NCBI GenBank assembly: GCA_965198725.1
Contig: CBDAPX010000001.1
Location: 2,294,001-2,358,000, forward strand
Length of the DNA: 64,000 nucleotides
Direction: 5' to 3'
Source of the DNA: CBDAPX01 sp965198725
GTDB taxonomy: Bacteria > Pseudomonadota > Alphaproteobacteria > Rhodobacterales > Rhodobacteraceae
Part shown: in pieces, positions 8,409 to 17,515 of the stretch
Layout: every line of letters starts with the position of its first letter
How positions within the stretch are numbered: the stretch's first letter is position 1
The notes under the pieces: model-generated
The model's database searches: none
What the model was told of the DNA's origin: nothing
What the model saw: the letters and a program-made list of their open reading frames with translations, nothing else
Translations under genes and position numbers: made by a program

Positions 8409-9530
8409 CTAGCCTCGGGCGGTGTCCTGCATCTTGAAAACCGTATCTAGGACAAGGGCGGCGGGGTCAAGGTTCACGGCCTGACCATGACGTGTCCGGG
8501 CAGATGTCACGGTTGCAAGGTCGGCCCATGCCCGTCCGGCATGCGGATGCGGGGCCAGACGCAACAGGGTTTCCGCCTCACCGGGTGCGGCCTCTGGCAT
8601 CGGCGGCTGGCCTGCGGCCCCGGTGCGGGCGAGACGCGCAAGGGCGGTTTCGGTCAGCGTCAGTAAGAGCTCGAACCGGTCTGCCGCGCCGCGCTGCGCG
8701 GCGGCGTCGGCCAGAGCCAATGCGCGCGGGCGGTCCAGGCGCGGCAGGCTGTTGATGATGGCCATCAGCTCTGCATAGATTTGCAGCCCCCCAAGGTTCA
8801 AAAGGCGCAATGCGGCGCCTACGGATCCACCGGATAGGGCTGCGAGGTAATCCACCTCTGCCCCGGCGGGCAATTCTACGCCCGATTGGCGCAGGGCGGC
8901 ATCCATATCTGCGGGGGCAAGGGGTGAGAGGCGCAACACCCGGCAGCGGGACCGGATCGTGGGCAAAAGCCGGGAAGGTTGATGCGACACGAGCAAAAGA
9001 GTTGTGCGCGCGGGCGGTTCCTCAAGCATTTTCAGAAGGGCGTTGGCTGCGCTGATGTTCATTTCGTCGGCACTGTCGACGATCACGACGCGACGACCGC
9101 CATCGGCCGACGACAGGCCAAAGAACCGGCCCAAGGCGCGGACATCGTCGACCACGATGTCATTGCGTAGGCGGCCCTGATCATTGACGCTGCGCGTGAT
9201 GGTGGCAAGCCCGGGCTCCGCCCCGGCGCGCATGCGGTGAGAAACCGGATGGTTCGGATCAATATCAAGGCTATCAGGCGGTGGAGGGGCACCGAAAAGA
9301 CCGTCGTCCTCGGCCGGCGGCGTGGCCAGCAGGAATTGGGCGATCCGCCAGGCCAGAGTGGCCTTGCCGACGCCCTTGGGCCCGGTCAAAAGCCAGCCGT
9401 GATGCAGTCGGTCGCCGTTATAGGCTTGCAAGAATTCTGCCTCTGCGGCGTCCTGACCAAAAAGTCGGGCAGTTTCGCGCGGATGCGGGGCGCCGGGGGC
9501 CTGATCCGGGGCAGGGGGCGCGTCATTCAT
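8409..9530 (-). CDS. holB: DNA polymerase III delta' subunit
   Basis: A 373-residue clamp-loader subunit. P-loop GPKGVGKA lies at residues 50-57, the region equivalent to Walker B/sensor is VIVDSADEMNISAANALLKMLEEPP, and sensor-type SRC is in TIRSRCRVLRL. The Cys4 zinc module of enterobacterial delta' is absent, as in other alphaproteobacteria. It overlaps the end of tmk by 4 bp, which indicates translational coupling in the dacA-like/tmk/holB/tatD operon. Confidence 0.94.
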   Translation of the reverse strand: MNDAPPAPDQAPGAPHPRETARLFGQDAAEAEFLQAYNGDRLHHGWLLTGPKGVGKATLAWRIAQFLLATPPAEDDGLFGAPPPPDSLDIDPNHPVSHRMRAGAEPGLATITRSVNDQGRLRNDIVVDDVRALGRFFGLSSADGGRRVVIVDSADEMNISAANALLKMLEEPPARTTLLLVSHQPSRLLPTIRSRCRVLRLSPLAPADMDAALRQSGVELPAGAEVDYLAALSGGSVGAALRLLNLGGLQIYAELMAIINSLPRLDRPRALALADAAAQRGAADRFELLLTLTETALARLARTGAAGQPPMPEAAPGEAETLLRLAPHPHAGRAWADLATVTSARTRHGQAVNLDPAALVLDTVFKMQDTARG

Positions 9531-10153
9531 GCCAGCGCGGCCTCGGCAATCTGGCGCACATCCTGTTCCACGGAATCGATTGGGCGATTGCCATCGACAA
9601 TGCGGAAACGGTCGGCAAATTCTTCAGCCAGTGCAAGGAACCCGGCGCGCATCTGCTTTTGCATCTCGGCGCCAAAATCCTCGAACCGTTCTTCGGTGCC
9701 CTGACGGCCAAGGGCCCGTTCCAGCCCGGTTTCGGGGTCCATATCGATCAGAAGCGTCAGGTCAGGTTCGCGGCCAATGATCATGTTGTGCAGCTCATCG
9801 ACAAGCGCCCGCAGGTTGCCACGCGACAGACCTTGATACATGCGTGTGCTGTCGGCAAAGCGGTCGCAAATGACCACTTTTCCCGCTGCAAGCGCCGGCT
9901 GGATCAGCCGTTCCATGTGATCGCGTCGAGCGGCCGTGAACAGCAGGATTTCGGTTTCCGCTGACCAACGGTCCGGATCGCCTTCCAATACCAGTTTGCG
10001 AATTTCTTCGGCCCCTGTCGATCCGCCGGGTTCGCGGGTCAGGATCACGTCCTGCCCTTGGTCGCGTAAATATGCGGCCAACCATTTGGCTTGTGTCGAT
10101 TTTCCCGAACCGTCGATACCTTCGAAGGTCAGAAACAGTCCGCCTTCGATCAC
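9527..10153 (-). CDS. tmk: Thymidylate kinase
   Basis: Phosphorylates dTMP to dTDP, an essential step of dTTP synthesis. At 208 residues it is a normal length. The P-loop FEGIDGSGKSTQ is at residues 10-21, and the DRFADST motif binds the nucleotide monophosphate. The lid segment is ALGRQGTEERFED. It overlaps the upstream carboxypeptidase and the downstream holB by 4 bp each. Confidence 0.97.
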   Translation of the reverse strand: MIEGGLFLTFEGIDGSGKSTQAKWLAAYLRDQGQDVILTREPGGSTGAEEIRKLVLEGDPDRWSAETEILLFTAARRDHMERLIQPALAAGKVVICDRFADSTRMYQGLSRGNLRALVDELHNMIIGREPDLTLLIDMDPETGLERALGRQGTEERFEDFGAEMQKQMRAGFLALAEEFADRFRIVDGNRPIDSVEQDVRQIAEAALA

Positions 10154-11319
10154 GATGCCCCCTGCGGGCCCTGTATCACGCGTTCTGCGAGGATTTTGGC
10201 AACCGTTGTGATGCGCCCGACAAAGCCACCATTGGGCACGTCCCGGTCCGCAACAAGCGGCAGGCGCATCTCTGGCAATTCATCGGGTTTGATCACCAGT
10301 TCGGCCAATTCTTGTCCTTTGGTGATAGGGGCCTCAATCGGGCCGGTATACACAACCTCGGCCTCGATCGCGTCCCCGGCAAGAACGGGCAGCAAAATGG
10401 TTATGTCTTCGGCAGGCATCAGGCCGACGCGCGGGTCTTGTCCCATCCAGACCTCCGCCTCGGCAATCGTGGTCCCGCCCTTGGCGATGGTTTTTTCCGC
10501 AAAATGGCGAAAGGACCAGTTGACCAACGCTTCGGTTTCTTCGGCCCGGTCCCGTGTGCTGTCAAGGCCGGTCACCACAAAGATGACCCGGCGGTCACCC
10601 TGTTTGGCAGAGCCAACGAGCCCATAGCCTGCTTCTTGGGTGTGCCCGGTTTTTAGCCCGTCCGCACCGATCCCAAGACGCAAAAGGGGGTTCCTGTTCC
10701 GCGTGTTTTGCGGGGCGCGGCCATCAAAAGCAAACTCGGTTTCCGCAAACAGCGGGTAGAATTCCGGGAAATCGGTGATCAGGCGATCCGCCAGAATAGC
10801 CAGGTCATGCGTTGACATCATGTGTCCCGCCGCCGGCCAGCCATTGGAGTTCATAAAGGTGGAATTGTTCATACCCATCTGGCGCGCACGCTGGGTCATA
10901 AAGCGGGCAAACCCGGCTTCTGTCCCGTCTGGAGACAAGGCTTCGGCGATCACGGCACAGGCATCGTTACCCGACAAAACGATGATGCCCCGGATCAGAT
11001 CCTCAACCGTTACACGGTCCGTGGTGTCCAGGAACATGGTCGAGCCGCCATAGCTCATTGCATGGCTGGACACGGGCAACCGCTCGCTCATCGACAAACG
11101 ACCATCTCGGATCGCTTCGAACGCAACGTAAAGCGTCATCAGTTTGGACATTGACGCCGGTGGCAAAGGCGTTTCGGCGTTTTTGTTCAACAGGACAGAG
11201 CCGGTTTTCTGATCCAGCACATAGGCCGCGCGGGCTTTGGTATCAAAGGCCTGCGCCGGTACCGCCAGGGCCAATATCACGCCAAGGGCGGGCAGAAATC
11301 GGGAAGTCATCAGGCTCAA
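10150..11319 (-). CDS. D-alanyl-D-alanine carboxypeptidase, S11 family (PBP5/6-like)
   Basis: A 389-residue periplasmic peptidoglycan carboxypeptidase that trims the terminal D-Ala. A signal peptide covers about residues 1-24 (PAQA|F). The penicillin-binding triad is complete: SMSK (Ser56, Lys59), SGN in IVLSGNDACAV, and KTG in ADGLKTGHTQEAG. A PBP5_C-like beta domain occupies about residues 285-380. The C-terminal amphipathic anchor is short. An alternative ATG three codons in is equally acceptable. The ATGA overlap with tmk ties it to the operon. Confidence 0.93.
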   Translation of the reverse strand: MSLMTSRFLPALGVILALAVPAQAFDTKARAAYVLDQKTGSVLLNKNAETPLPPASMSKLMTLYVAFEAIRDGRLSMSERLPVSSHAMSYGGSTMFLDTTDRVTVEDLIRGIIVLSGNDACAVIAEALSPDGTEAGFARFMTQRARQMGMNNSTFMNSNGWPAAGHMMSTHDLAILADRLITDFPEFYPLFAETEFAFDGRAPQNTRNRNPLLRLGIGADGLKTGHTQEAGYGLVGSAKQGDRRVIFVVTGLDSTRDRAEETEALVNWSFRHFAEKTIAKGGTTIAEAEVWMGQDPRVGLMPAEDITILLPVLAGDAIEAEVVYTGPIEAPITKGQELAELVIKPDELPEMRLPLVADRDVPNGGFVGRITTVAKILAERVIQGPQGAS

Positions 11320-11339
11320 GGATCGGTTCCTTTTGAAGG

Positions 11340-12242
11340 TCAGTTCGACACGGCATCGGCGTCCGAGAAACCGGCGCCTTGGATCTGTTTCAACAGGGCT
11401 GACCGCTCAGACGTGGTTTGTGCGGGGCCAACAATAACACGCCAGAACGGCTTTCCGTTAAGGCTTTGTTCCAGAACGGTGGGTACGACGCCAATGCTGC
11501 GCATCTGGTTGGCCGTATTGGTCGCGTTTGATTCAACACTGAAAATACCGACCTGGATGTAAGGTTTGCTGAGACTGGACCGAGTTGTCGGCGCAGGCTC
11601 GGACGGGGCAGCTGCCGCTGTGGCGGTCGCAGCCGAAGCCGAGGCTGCAGAACTGGCTGCGGCAACTTCGCTTGCATCAATAGCCGCGGCGGCACCTCCG
11701 GCAATTGGGTCGAGCGTTGTTTCTTCGACGTCGGATGCTTCGGCGATGGTGTCAGCCTCTTCCGCGACGGGCTCAAGCGGTTCCTCGGCGACGGTTTCAC
11801 GGCGCAAGGCGGTAACGTTCAATTGGACAGGTGCACCGGCCAAAACGCCCAGTGCTTCTGCAGCATCCGACGATATTTGCAGCCGCGGACCGGGGATTTC
11901 GCGTTCGCGGCGGAACAGGGCGCCGATCACAAATTTGTCGTTCGTGGTGTTGCGGATGATCACCCGTTCAGGGTCCTTGACATCCGGATGTGCCACCCAG
12001 ACCCCGCCCAGTGATGGGCGACCGTCCCACAGACCCGCCTCGGTCACCTGAAACACATCAGGTGCTTCGACATCGCGTTCAACCAAAGTGGAAGAGGTGC
12101 TTGATGCGGCCGTGTCGGCCCCGTCCGATCCGCCGCCAAGGTTGAAGCCTTCAAAATCGTCGCAGGCCGTCAGGACCAGCAATAACCCCGCCACACCCAT
12201 CCAACGCATCGGATTTGTCTCAAACCTGATTGAACCGCTCAT
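11340..12242 (-). CDS. SPOR-domain lipoprotein
   Basis: A 300-residue envelope lipoprotein. The N-terminal helix MGVAGLLLVLTAC ends in a lipobox with Cys27. The central part combines a small folded segment (residues about 60-150) with a low-complexity Ala/Glu/Ser linker (about 155-225). The C-terminal SPOR domain (YIQVGIFSVESNATNTANQM ... FWRVIVGPAQT) binds denuded septal glycan strands. It lies immediately upstream of the D,D-carboxypeptidase, so a joint role in cell-wall remodelling at division is likely. The start at 12242 has AAAGG upstream; a longer reading from 12344 would bury the signal sequence. Confidence 0.88.
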   Translation of the reverse strand: MSGSIRFETNPMRWMGVAGLLLVLTACDDFEGFNLGGGSDGADTAASSTSSTLVERDVEAPDVFQVTEAGLWDGRPSLGGVWVAHPDVKDPERVIIRNTTNDKFVIGALFRREREIPGPRLQISSDAAEALGVLAGAPVQLNVTALRRETVAEEPLEPVAEEADTIAEASDVEETTLDPIAGGAAAAIDASEVAAASSAASASAATATAAAAPSEPAPTTRSSLSKPYIQVGIFSVESNATNTANQMRSIGVVPTVLEQSLNGKPFWRVIVGPAQTTSERSALLKQIQGAGFSDADAVSN

Positions 12243-12493
12243 CGCAATGACCTTTGCCTGTCTTTTCTGGCGCATTTTTTGCGCTCTGTCGCCGCGAACG
12301 ACCGAACCTGCCCCGTCAGGTACGATCTGGAATGGGCGCAGCATAGCTTGGCCCGTGCATCAAGGAAAGTCCGATGGAATGCGTTGGGCAAGAAAACCCT
12401 CATCGGTTCCAAAGTCGGCTGGACAGATTTGGTCTTGCCTGTGGCGCGGGCAAGGCCTAAACCCCCGGCTCTGAAGGCCAACACCTTTCATGC

Positions 12494-12583
12494 GGGGAGG
12501 TGGCAGAGTGGTCGAATGCGGCGGTCTTGAAAACCGTTGGGCGTGAGAGCGTCCCCAGGGTTCGAATCCCTGTCTCCCCGCCA
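12494..12583 (+). tRNA. tRNA-Ser (UGA anticodon)
   Basis: A 90-nt class II tRNA. The acceptor GGGGAGG pairs with TCTCCCC, followed by discriminator G and encoded CCA (12581-12583). The anticodon loop CTTGAAA shows TGA, there is a long variable arm, and the T-arm is GGGTTCGAATCCC. It marks the left boundary of the integrated element that occupies the next 10 kb. Confidence 0.97.
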
Positions 12584-12751
12584 ACCACCCCTGTCTCTGT
12601 AACCCATCCGCCGTTCAATCAAATTTCTTCCGATTTCTCGGGGGTTTGTTCTTTGTGTCGGACCTCAGAGTCGAAGCTGGTGTCACCAACAAGGCGTCAC
12701 AGCCGTGGTTGTCTCTGGCGCTAGCATCCAGCGCTTCGGTTAGGGGGGATT

Positions 12752-12888
12752 TTCCCTGCGAGCAGGGAATTCTGCAGGGAAATCTCTCAAATCATTACTG
12801 ACTTTGCGCGCGCCCGTCTTGATCGGGTATTGTTATCAGGGACTTGCAGGACTTTCCCTGCATACCGCAGCAGGGAATATGCAGGGAA
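12752..12888. repeat. Six-copy TTCCCTGC/GCAGGGAA repeat cluster
   Basis: The 325-bp gap between tRNA-Ser and the recombinase holds two similar repeat units and otherwise no gene. Unit 1 is TTCCCTGC (12752-12759), GA, GCAGGGAA (12762-12769), then GCAGGGAA (12774-12781). Unit 2 is TTCCCTGC (12854-12861), GCAGGGAA (12870-12877), then GCAGGGAA (12881-12888). Each unit is an inverted pair plus a further direct copy offset by 11-12 bp, about one helical turn. They lie just beyond the 3' end of the recombinase, so they may be recombinase or accessory-protein binding sites. Confidence 0.8.
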
Positions 12889-12908
12889 TTCTGAGGTCGG
12901 GATGTGGG

Positions 12909-14603
12909 TTACGACCCGCTGGTGTTTGAAACGAACCCGTAGAGAAGCGCCTGTTTGTCCCAGTCCAAGGGGATCGGTTTGCGAAGGATCCGTTCCAGGG
13001 TGAGTTCTATGGGTTGACGACCGGCGAGGATGGCCTGCTGGATGGCCGGAGACAAAAAGGCGAGCTGCGCGCGTGTGCGAACATAGGCCTCGCTATGAGA
13101 GGTCCCGGCGGCGATGTCGCGGAGAAGTTTCCCTTTCCGCAAGTCAGAGACCCATTGATGCGCACAAGCGAGGGCCCGAAGCATTGTCTGATCTGGTTCG
13201 GGTTCCGGTTCGCCGAAAGCGACTTTGCCTTCGACGCCGCGCCGACGCAGGGAGAACCTCGACTTGATCCGGAGCGCTGTTGCTTTGATCTCATCAGGTT
13301 CGACGCCCAGCTCGTGCGCCAGTGTTTCGCCATCTAGATCCAGGAAGATCTGCCCTTCACCGATGCAGCCACTGGTTACGAGCGTTGCGAGGAGGCTGGG
13401 CGCGCCTTCTGACAGCCGTGACGCAAGATGATGCGCCGATCTGCCAGTCTCTATTCTCCGACTCAGATCAGGCAAGTTGAAGATCCGGAGGGTCTGGGCG
13501 GCTTCGTGAATGTGGGTCGCAATTATCTTGGCAACAGCCTGCTCCAAAGCCGAGGCCGGCAGGCGCCATCCGGTAGGATCCGGCCCGCCGCAGATCAGGC
13601 GATTGAACACATAGTAGCGAAACATCCGCCCATGGCGTCGGGTGTGCGTGGGAGTGAGGCGATCACCTGTCGTGTCCCTGAGTTTGCCGGTAAGTGGCGC
13701 GACCGGTTCTCGGCCAAGCGGCACTGCAGCGGCTGCGCGCCCTCTTGGGCGCGAACCGGCATTTTGCAGTTTTGCCTGAACCCGTTCCCAAACCGTGTTG
13801 TCGATGACGGCCTCATGTTGCCCATCCCAAATCTGGCTCTTATGACGGATCTTGCCGATGTAGATTGGGTTGCGAAGCAGGGCATAGATTTGGCCGCGGG
13901 AGAATGGATTGCCACCTTGGATCCGTCCGGACCTGAAACGGTGCAGTTTTGACCGTAAGCCAATCTGGTTGGCGCGGTGCATGGCCGCATTCAGACAGCC
14001 GAGCTCCTCGTAGAGTTGGAAGAGTGTGCGCACCGTCTCCGCTTCCGTTGCATTAACAAGCAGACCGCGGGTTTTTGGGTCGGGATGCGGGTCGTAGCCA
14101 AGCGGGGGCACGCCACCCATCCAAAGTCCCTTCTTCTTCGACGCTGCGATCTTGTCCCGGATGCGCTCGGCGGTGACTTCGCGTTCGAATTGCGCGAAGG
14201 ACAAAAGTACGTTGAGTGTCAGCCGGCCCATGGAGGAGGCGGTATTGAAGGCTTGCGTGACCGAGACAAAGGAGCACCCGACGGCATCGAAGCGCTCCAC
14301 CAGCCTGGCGAAGTCAGCGAGGGACCGGGTCAGACGGTCGATTTTGCAGACCACCACCATCTGGACCCGGCCCGAAGCGATGTCTGCCATGAGGGATTGC
14401 AAAGCGGGTCGGTTAAGCGAACCGCCGGAAATGCCGCCATCATCGTAACGGGTCCTGCTCTGGACCCAGCCCTCATGTCGCTGACTTGCAGTGTAAGCCG
14501 CGCAGGCTTCGTGCTGTGCATCCAGCGAGTTGAAGTCCTGATCGAGCCCCTCGTCCGACGATTTGCGTGTGTAGATGGCGCAGCGGATCCGAGGTTTACT
14601 CAT
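12909..14603 (-). CDS. Large serine recombinase / integrase
   Basis: A 564-residue site-specific recombinase. The N-terminal resolvase domain (about 1-150) holds AIYTRKSSDEG with the catalytic Ser, YDDGGISGGSLNRPAL and KIDRLTRSLADF with the active-site arginine. A recombinase domain (about 165-285) contains GYDPHPDP and NPIYIGKI. Where many large serine recombinases carry a Cys4 zinc ribbon this one has LICGGPDPTGWRLPA with a single Cys, as in the alphaproteobacterial subgroup that travels with DUF2924 and DUF3489. The start at 14603 forms an ATGA overlap with the DUF2924 gene. Confidence 0.93.
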   Translation of the reverse strand: MSKPRIRCAIYTRKSSDEGLDQDFNSLDAQHEACAAYTASQRHEGWVQSRTRYDDGGISGGSLNRPALQSLMADIASGRVQMVVVCKIDRLTRSLADFARLVERFDAVGCSFVSVTQAFNTASSMGRLTLNVLLSFAQFEREVTAERIRDKIAASKKKGLWMGGVPPLGYDPHPDPKTRGLLVNATEAETVRTLFQLYEELGCLNAAMHRANQIGLRSKLHRFRSGRIQGGNPFSRGQIYALLRNPIYIGKIRHKSQIWDGQHEAVIDNTVWERVQAKLQNAGSRPRGRAAAAVPLGREPVAPLTGKLRDTTGDRLTPTHTRRHGRMFRYYVFNRLICGGPDPTGWRLPASALEQAVAKIIATHIHEAAQTLRIFNLPDLSRRIETGRSAHHLASRLSEGAPSLLATLVTSGCIGEGQIFLDLDGETLAHELGVEPDEIKATALRIKSRFSLRRRGVEGKVAFGEPEPEPDQTMLRALACAHQWVSDLRKGKLLRDIAAGTSHSEAYVRTRAQLAFLSPAIQQAILAGRQPIELTLERILRKPIPLDWDKQALLYGFVSNTSGS

Positions 14604-15007
14604 GAGGCTGTCGGCCCTTTTGTCCCGAAGAACCGCGGCCCTGACCATCGCGTGCCGGTGATGGCGCAGGCGATGGGAGACAGGGATGCAAAGCGCTCTC
14701 TATTCCAAATGAAGCCGTCTTCGCGGACATCGACAACATGGGTCATACCGTTCCACTCCCGGATCAGTCGACCTCCCGGCTTGAGGGTTCGAGCCCTGGC
14801 CTTTCCTGTGTCGCGCACGGCGGCGGCAAGCTTTGCGGGAAAGGCTTTTGGCAACCTGCCACGCGCTCTGGCCTGAACTTCGAACGCAAGGAACCTGCGG
14901 ATGAATGGGCTGCTGAGGCGCTTCGGCACTGGTGCGCCAATGATCTCGTCCCAGGCGGCGACAAGCGCCCCCCGGTCCATGTTCTCAATGTTTGAAACCG
15001 TCGGCAT
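14600..15007 (-). CDS. DUF2924-family protein
   Basis: A 135-residue basic protein of unknown function. Typical family segments are AAWDEIIGAPVPKRLSSPFIRRFLAFEVQA, the GRLIREWNGMTHVVDV block and FIWNRERFASLSPIACAITGTRWSGPRFFG. The family is nearly always encoded immediately upstream of a phage-type serine recombinase. The WNG-x-x-H-x-V and SLSxIAxxITGTxWSGPxFFG motifs suggest a small DNA-binding accessory such as a directionality factor, which is inference. Its ATG at 15007 overlaps the DUF3489 stop (TGATG). Confidence 0.85.
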   Translation of the reverse strand: MPTVSNIENMDRGALVAAWDEIIGAPVPKRLSSPFIRRFLAFEVQARARGRLPKAFPAKLAAAVRDTGKARARTLKPGGRLIREWNGMTHVVDVREDGFIWNRERFASLSPIACAITGTRWSGPRFFGTKGPTAS

Positions 15008-15237
15008 CACTTGCCGCTCTCCGGCGCACCCGTGAGCCGGTATCTGGTGTATCCCCCGGGTCCAGCCGGGTCAGTGCGCTCGACGGTATAGCCGGTCTTT
15101 CTTAGTCCACTGATGGCGGCTCGTACGGAATGGGGCTGCCAGTCCAGCTGGCGTGTGATGGCTTTGAGATCTGCGCCGGATTTCCTCTGCAGGAGGCGGA
15201 TCAGTTCTGCGCGCTTTGTGCGTGCGGGTTGAGTCAT
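15007..15237 (-). CDS. DUF3489-family winged-helix protein
   Basis: A 76-residue protein, MTQPARTKRAELIRLLQRKSG, then DLKAITRQLDWQPHSVRAAISGLRKTGYTVE. The helix-turn-helix followed by a Gly/Tyr wing (GGYTRYRL) fits a small winged-helix DNA binder. It is the first gene of the three-gene recombinase operon. The start at 15237 has GGAG 7 nt upstream. It may repress the operon or help the recombinase; neither is shown. Confidence 0.85.
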   Translation of the reverse strand: MTQPARTKRAELIRLLQRKSGADLKAITRQLDWQPHSVRAAISGLRKTGYTVERTDPAGPGGYTRYRLTGAPESGK

Positions 15238-15559
15238 CGTTTTTCTCCGGTTCTGTGGGCATCGCGACATGCAGGCCCCGGTACCGGAAAAACCCGGTCG
15301 TTCCGGGCGCGTCATCACCAATGCTTCGGGTTGAGCAGAAGTCCAGTCAGAACCGGTCGGAAGGGTCATCTTGCGGTGCGCAAGCGGTCGACTGGCTCAA
15401 TATGTGCGCCACCTCAAAATTTGGGGGTTCTCACCCTGGCCCCGAGATCGCATATTCTGAGATATGGCCATGGAGGGCCTTGTGAAATCGCGGATGCGCG
15501 GTGAACAAGGCCTTCGGCCTGCCTCCGCCACCCGCAAAAGGGGCGTGAAGGAGGTAAGA
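15238..15559. other. Divergent intergenic region of the mobile element
   Basis: These 322 bp separate the leftward recombinase operon from the rightward methyltransferase operon and should hold both promoters. I see no convincing gene; a weak upstream extension of the methyltransferase frame from 15464 lacks family similarity. The segment ATATTCTGAGATATGGCCAT near 15455-15475 is the most AT-rich spot and a candidate promoter. Confidence 0.5.
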
Positions 15560-17062
15560 ATGGCACGCAGAGACCCAACGCAGGCAGATCGGGAGGAGAC
15601 CCGCCCGGAAGAGGATAGGATCAGGCAGAAGCGACCTGGCTCCAGAACTACGCGCAATAATCGTCAAGCTGGATCGGACGGGCCTGCGCGCAACGATTTT
15701 TTTCCGTCGGTGCGCGTGATCGAGATGCCGATTGTCGATCTGACATCGGCACCGCGCAGGGTCAGGCGGGCGGACAAAGCGCAGAACCGACGGGTGCAGC
15801 GGTCGGTCGAGAGCTTTGGGTGTGTCTTGCCGCTGCTAGTGACTGTCAGCGGCGAGGTCATCGACGGACATACCCGCTTGTCCGTCGCCACCGATCTCGG
15901 AGCAAGGACAGTTCCCTGCATCGTGATAGACCACCTGTCAGAGGCGGAAGTCCGACAGCTTAGGATCGCTCTCAACAAGATCCAGGAACGCGGGGTCTGG
16001 GACGCAGACGCGTTGCGGTTGGAGTTTGAAGACATGCTCGAGATCGACGTCGATCTGGAGGTGCTCGGCTTTGATGCCGTGGAGATCGACGGACTCCTGG
16101 AGATCAGGCCTTGCGCAGACGACACCGACGCGGACCCGGCCGACACAAACCCTGATCCCGCGGGTCCAGCGGTGACGCGAATCGGGGATCTCTGGGAGCT
16201 GAATGATCACCGGGTTCTTTGCGGCGATGCGAAGTCAGCCGCTGATCTGCAACGGTTGTGCGACGATGACCGTGCGCAGTTGCTGTTCACAGATCCGCCC
16301 TACAACGTGCCCGTCAACGGGCATGTCCGAGGCAGGGATGGCGGTTACCGGGAGTTCTCGGAGGCATCGGGCGAGATGTCCGAGGCGGAGTTCTCCGAGT
16401 TCCTGAGCGCCGCTCTGGCGAACGTTACACCTGTGCTGGATCCCGGCTCAGTTGCCTGTGTGTTTATGGACTGGCGCCACATACAGGAGATGATGGTGGC
16501 GCTGCGCCGCGCGCTCTTGCGCCTCATCAATCTCTGCGTCTGGGTCAAACCCAATGGCGGGATGGGTTCGCTGTACCGGTCGCGGCACGAGCTGGTGTTT
16601 GTGGCTGTCGCAGGAGAAGGTCGGTGCCGAAATAACGTGGAGCTTGGCAAACATGGGCGATACCGAACAAACGTGTGGGAATATGCCGGTGCAACAGGCG
16701 GGCGCACCGGCGCGGATGACGATTTTGATGCGCATCCAACGGTTAAACCGGTGGCCCTAGTCGCGGATGCAATCCTCGATGTGACGGCTGTGGGGGACGT
16801 CGTTCTCGACCCTTTCTTAGGCAGCGGCACAACCTTGTTGGCGGCAGAGCGGACACGGCGACGATGCTTCGGGCTTGAGATTGATCCGGCCTATGTCGAT
16901 GTTGCCATCCGCCGATGGCAGGCCATGACCGGCGGAACGGCTATCCATGTGGCGTCTGTGCAAAGCTTTGATGAGCTGGAGCTACATGCGGCGCGCCTAG
17001 TGTCCACGCAGCCTGAACCCGGCGCGCTCTCTGATGAACCAAATCCAGGGGAGGGGGAGTGA
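15560..17062 (+). CDS. ParB-N domain / beta-class DNA methyltransferase fusion
   Basis: A 500-residue two-domain protein common in phages and mobile elements. Residues about 50-195 form a ParB/Srx-like domain: VIEMPIVDLTSAPRRVRRADK, GEVIDGHTRLSVATDLGA, IALNKIQERGVWD. Residues about 220-470 form an N4/N6 DNA methyltransferase with DPPYN (motif IV) near residue 244 and FLGSGTT (motif I) near 419, the beta-class order. No restriction nuclease is adjacent, so it is probably an orphan modification enzyme that protects the element or acts in gene control. Start at 15560 with GGAGG 5 nt upstream. The stop overlaps the next start (TGATG). Confidence 0.92.
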   Translation: MARRDPTQADREETRPEEDRIRQKRPGSRTTRNNRQAGSDGPARNDFFPSVRVIEMPIVDLTSAPRRVRRADKAQNRRVQRSVESFGCVLPLLVTVSGEVIDGHTRLSVATDLGARTVPCIVIDHLSEAEVRQLRIALNKIQERGVWDADALRLEFEDMLEIDVDLEVLGFDAVEIDGLLEIRPCADDTDADPADTNPDPAGPAVTRIGDLWELNDHRVLCGDAKSAADLQRLCDDDRAQLLFTDPPYNVPVNGHVRGRDGGYREFSEASGEMSEAEFSEFLSAALANVTPVLDPGSVACVFMDWRHIQEMMVALRRALLRLINLCVWVKPNGGMGSLYRSRHELVFVAVAGEGRCRNNVELGKHGRYRTNVWEYAGATGGRTGADDDFDAHPTVKPVALVADAILDVTAVGDVVLDPFLGSGTTLLAAERTRRRCFGLEIDPAYVDVAIRRWQAMTGGTAIHVASVQSFDELELHAARLVSTQPEPGALSDEPNPGEGE

Positions 17063-17515
17063 TGGGCAAGAAGGCACCAAAGGGCAGCTACGAGGTGGGC
17101 TACGGCAAGCCGCCCAAACAGACGCAGTTCAAAAAGGGACAGTCTGGTAATCCCTTGGGGAAAAAAGAAGGAGACACAAAACCTCGTCGCGCTGATCCAG
17201 AGCATCGGCGCCGAACTCATAGTTGTCACCGAAGCTGGAGAGAAAAAACAGATCCTTAAGAACGAGGCTGTCGTGAAGGCCCTATATGCCAAAGCGATGA
17301 AGGGCGACGTCGCCGCAACCAGATTGCTTGTTGCGTTGTCTGAAACTGAAGCAGGGACATCCGGGGTCTCTGAATCGGACTTTAAGGTCACGCAAGCCGA
17401 CATTGAGACGCTAAGAAGGCACGCCGACTGGGTGAAACTTGTCGAGGAGGCTGAAGCGGACTTGGAGCAAGACCAAGAGGGGAAAAAAGATGGAAGCGAT
17501 GCCCACACCAGCTGA
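17062..17515 (+). pseudogene. DUF5681-family protein, frameshifted
   Basis: The first frame reads GYGKPPKQTQFKKGQSGNPLGKK, the diagnostic DUF5681 opening, then hits a stop at 17257-17259. The family continuation, NLVALIQSIGAELIVVTEAG, KNEAVVKALYAKAMKGDVAATRLL, is found in the +1 frame from about 17180 to 17515. The break lies at or after the GGGGAAAAAA run (17157-17166). One extra base explains it; a +1 slip or assembly error is also possible. Intact, the protein would be about 150 residues. DUF5681 genes usually precede a terminase large subunit, as here, and may encode a small terminase-like or packaging partner. Confidence 0.85.
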
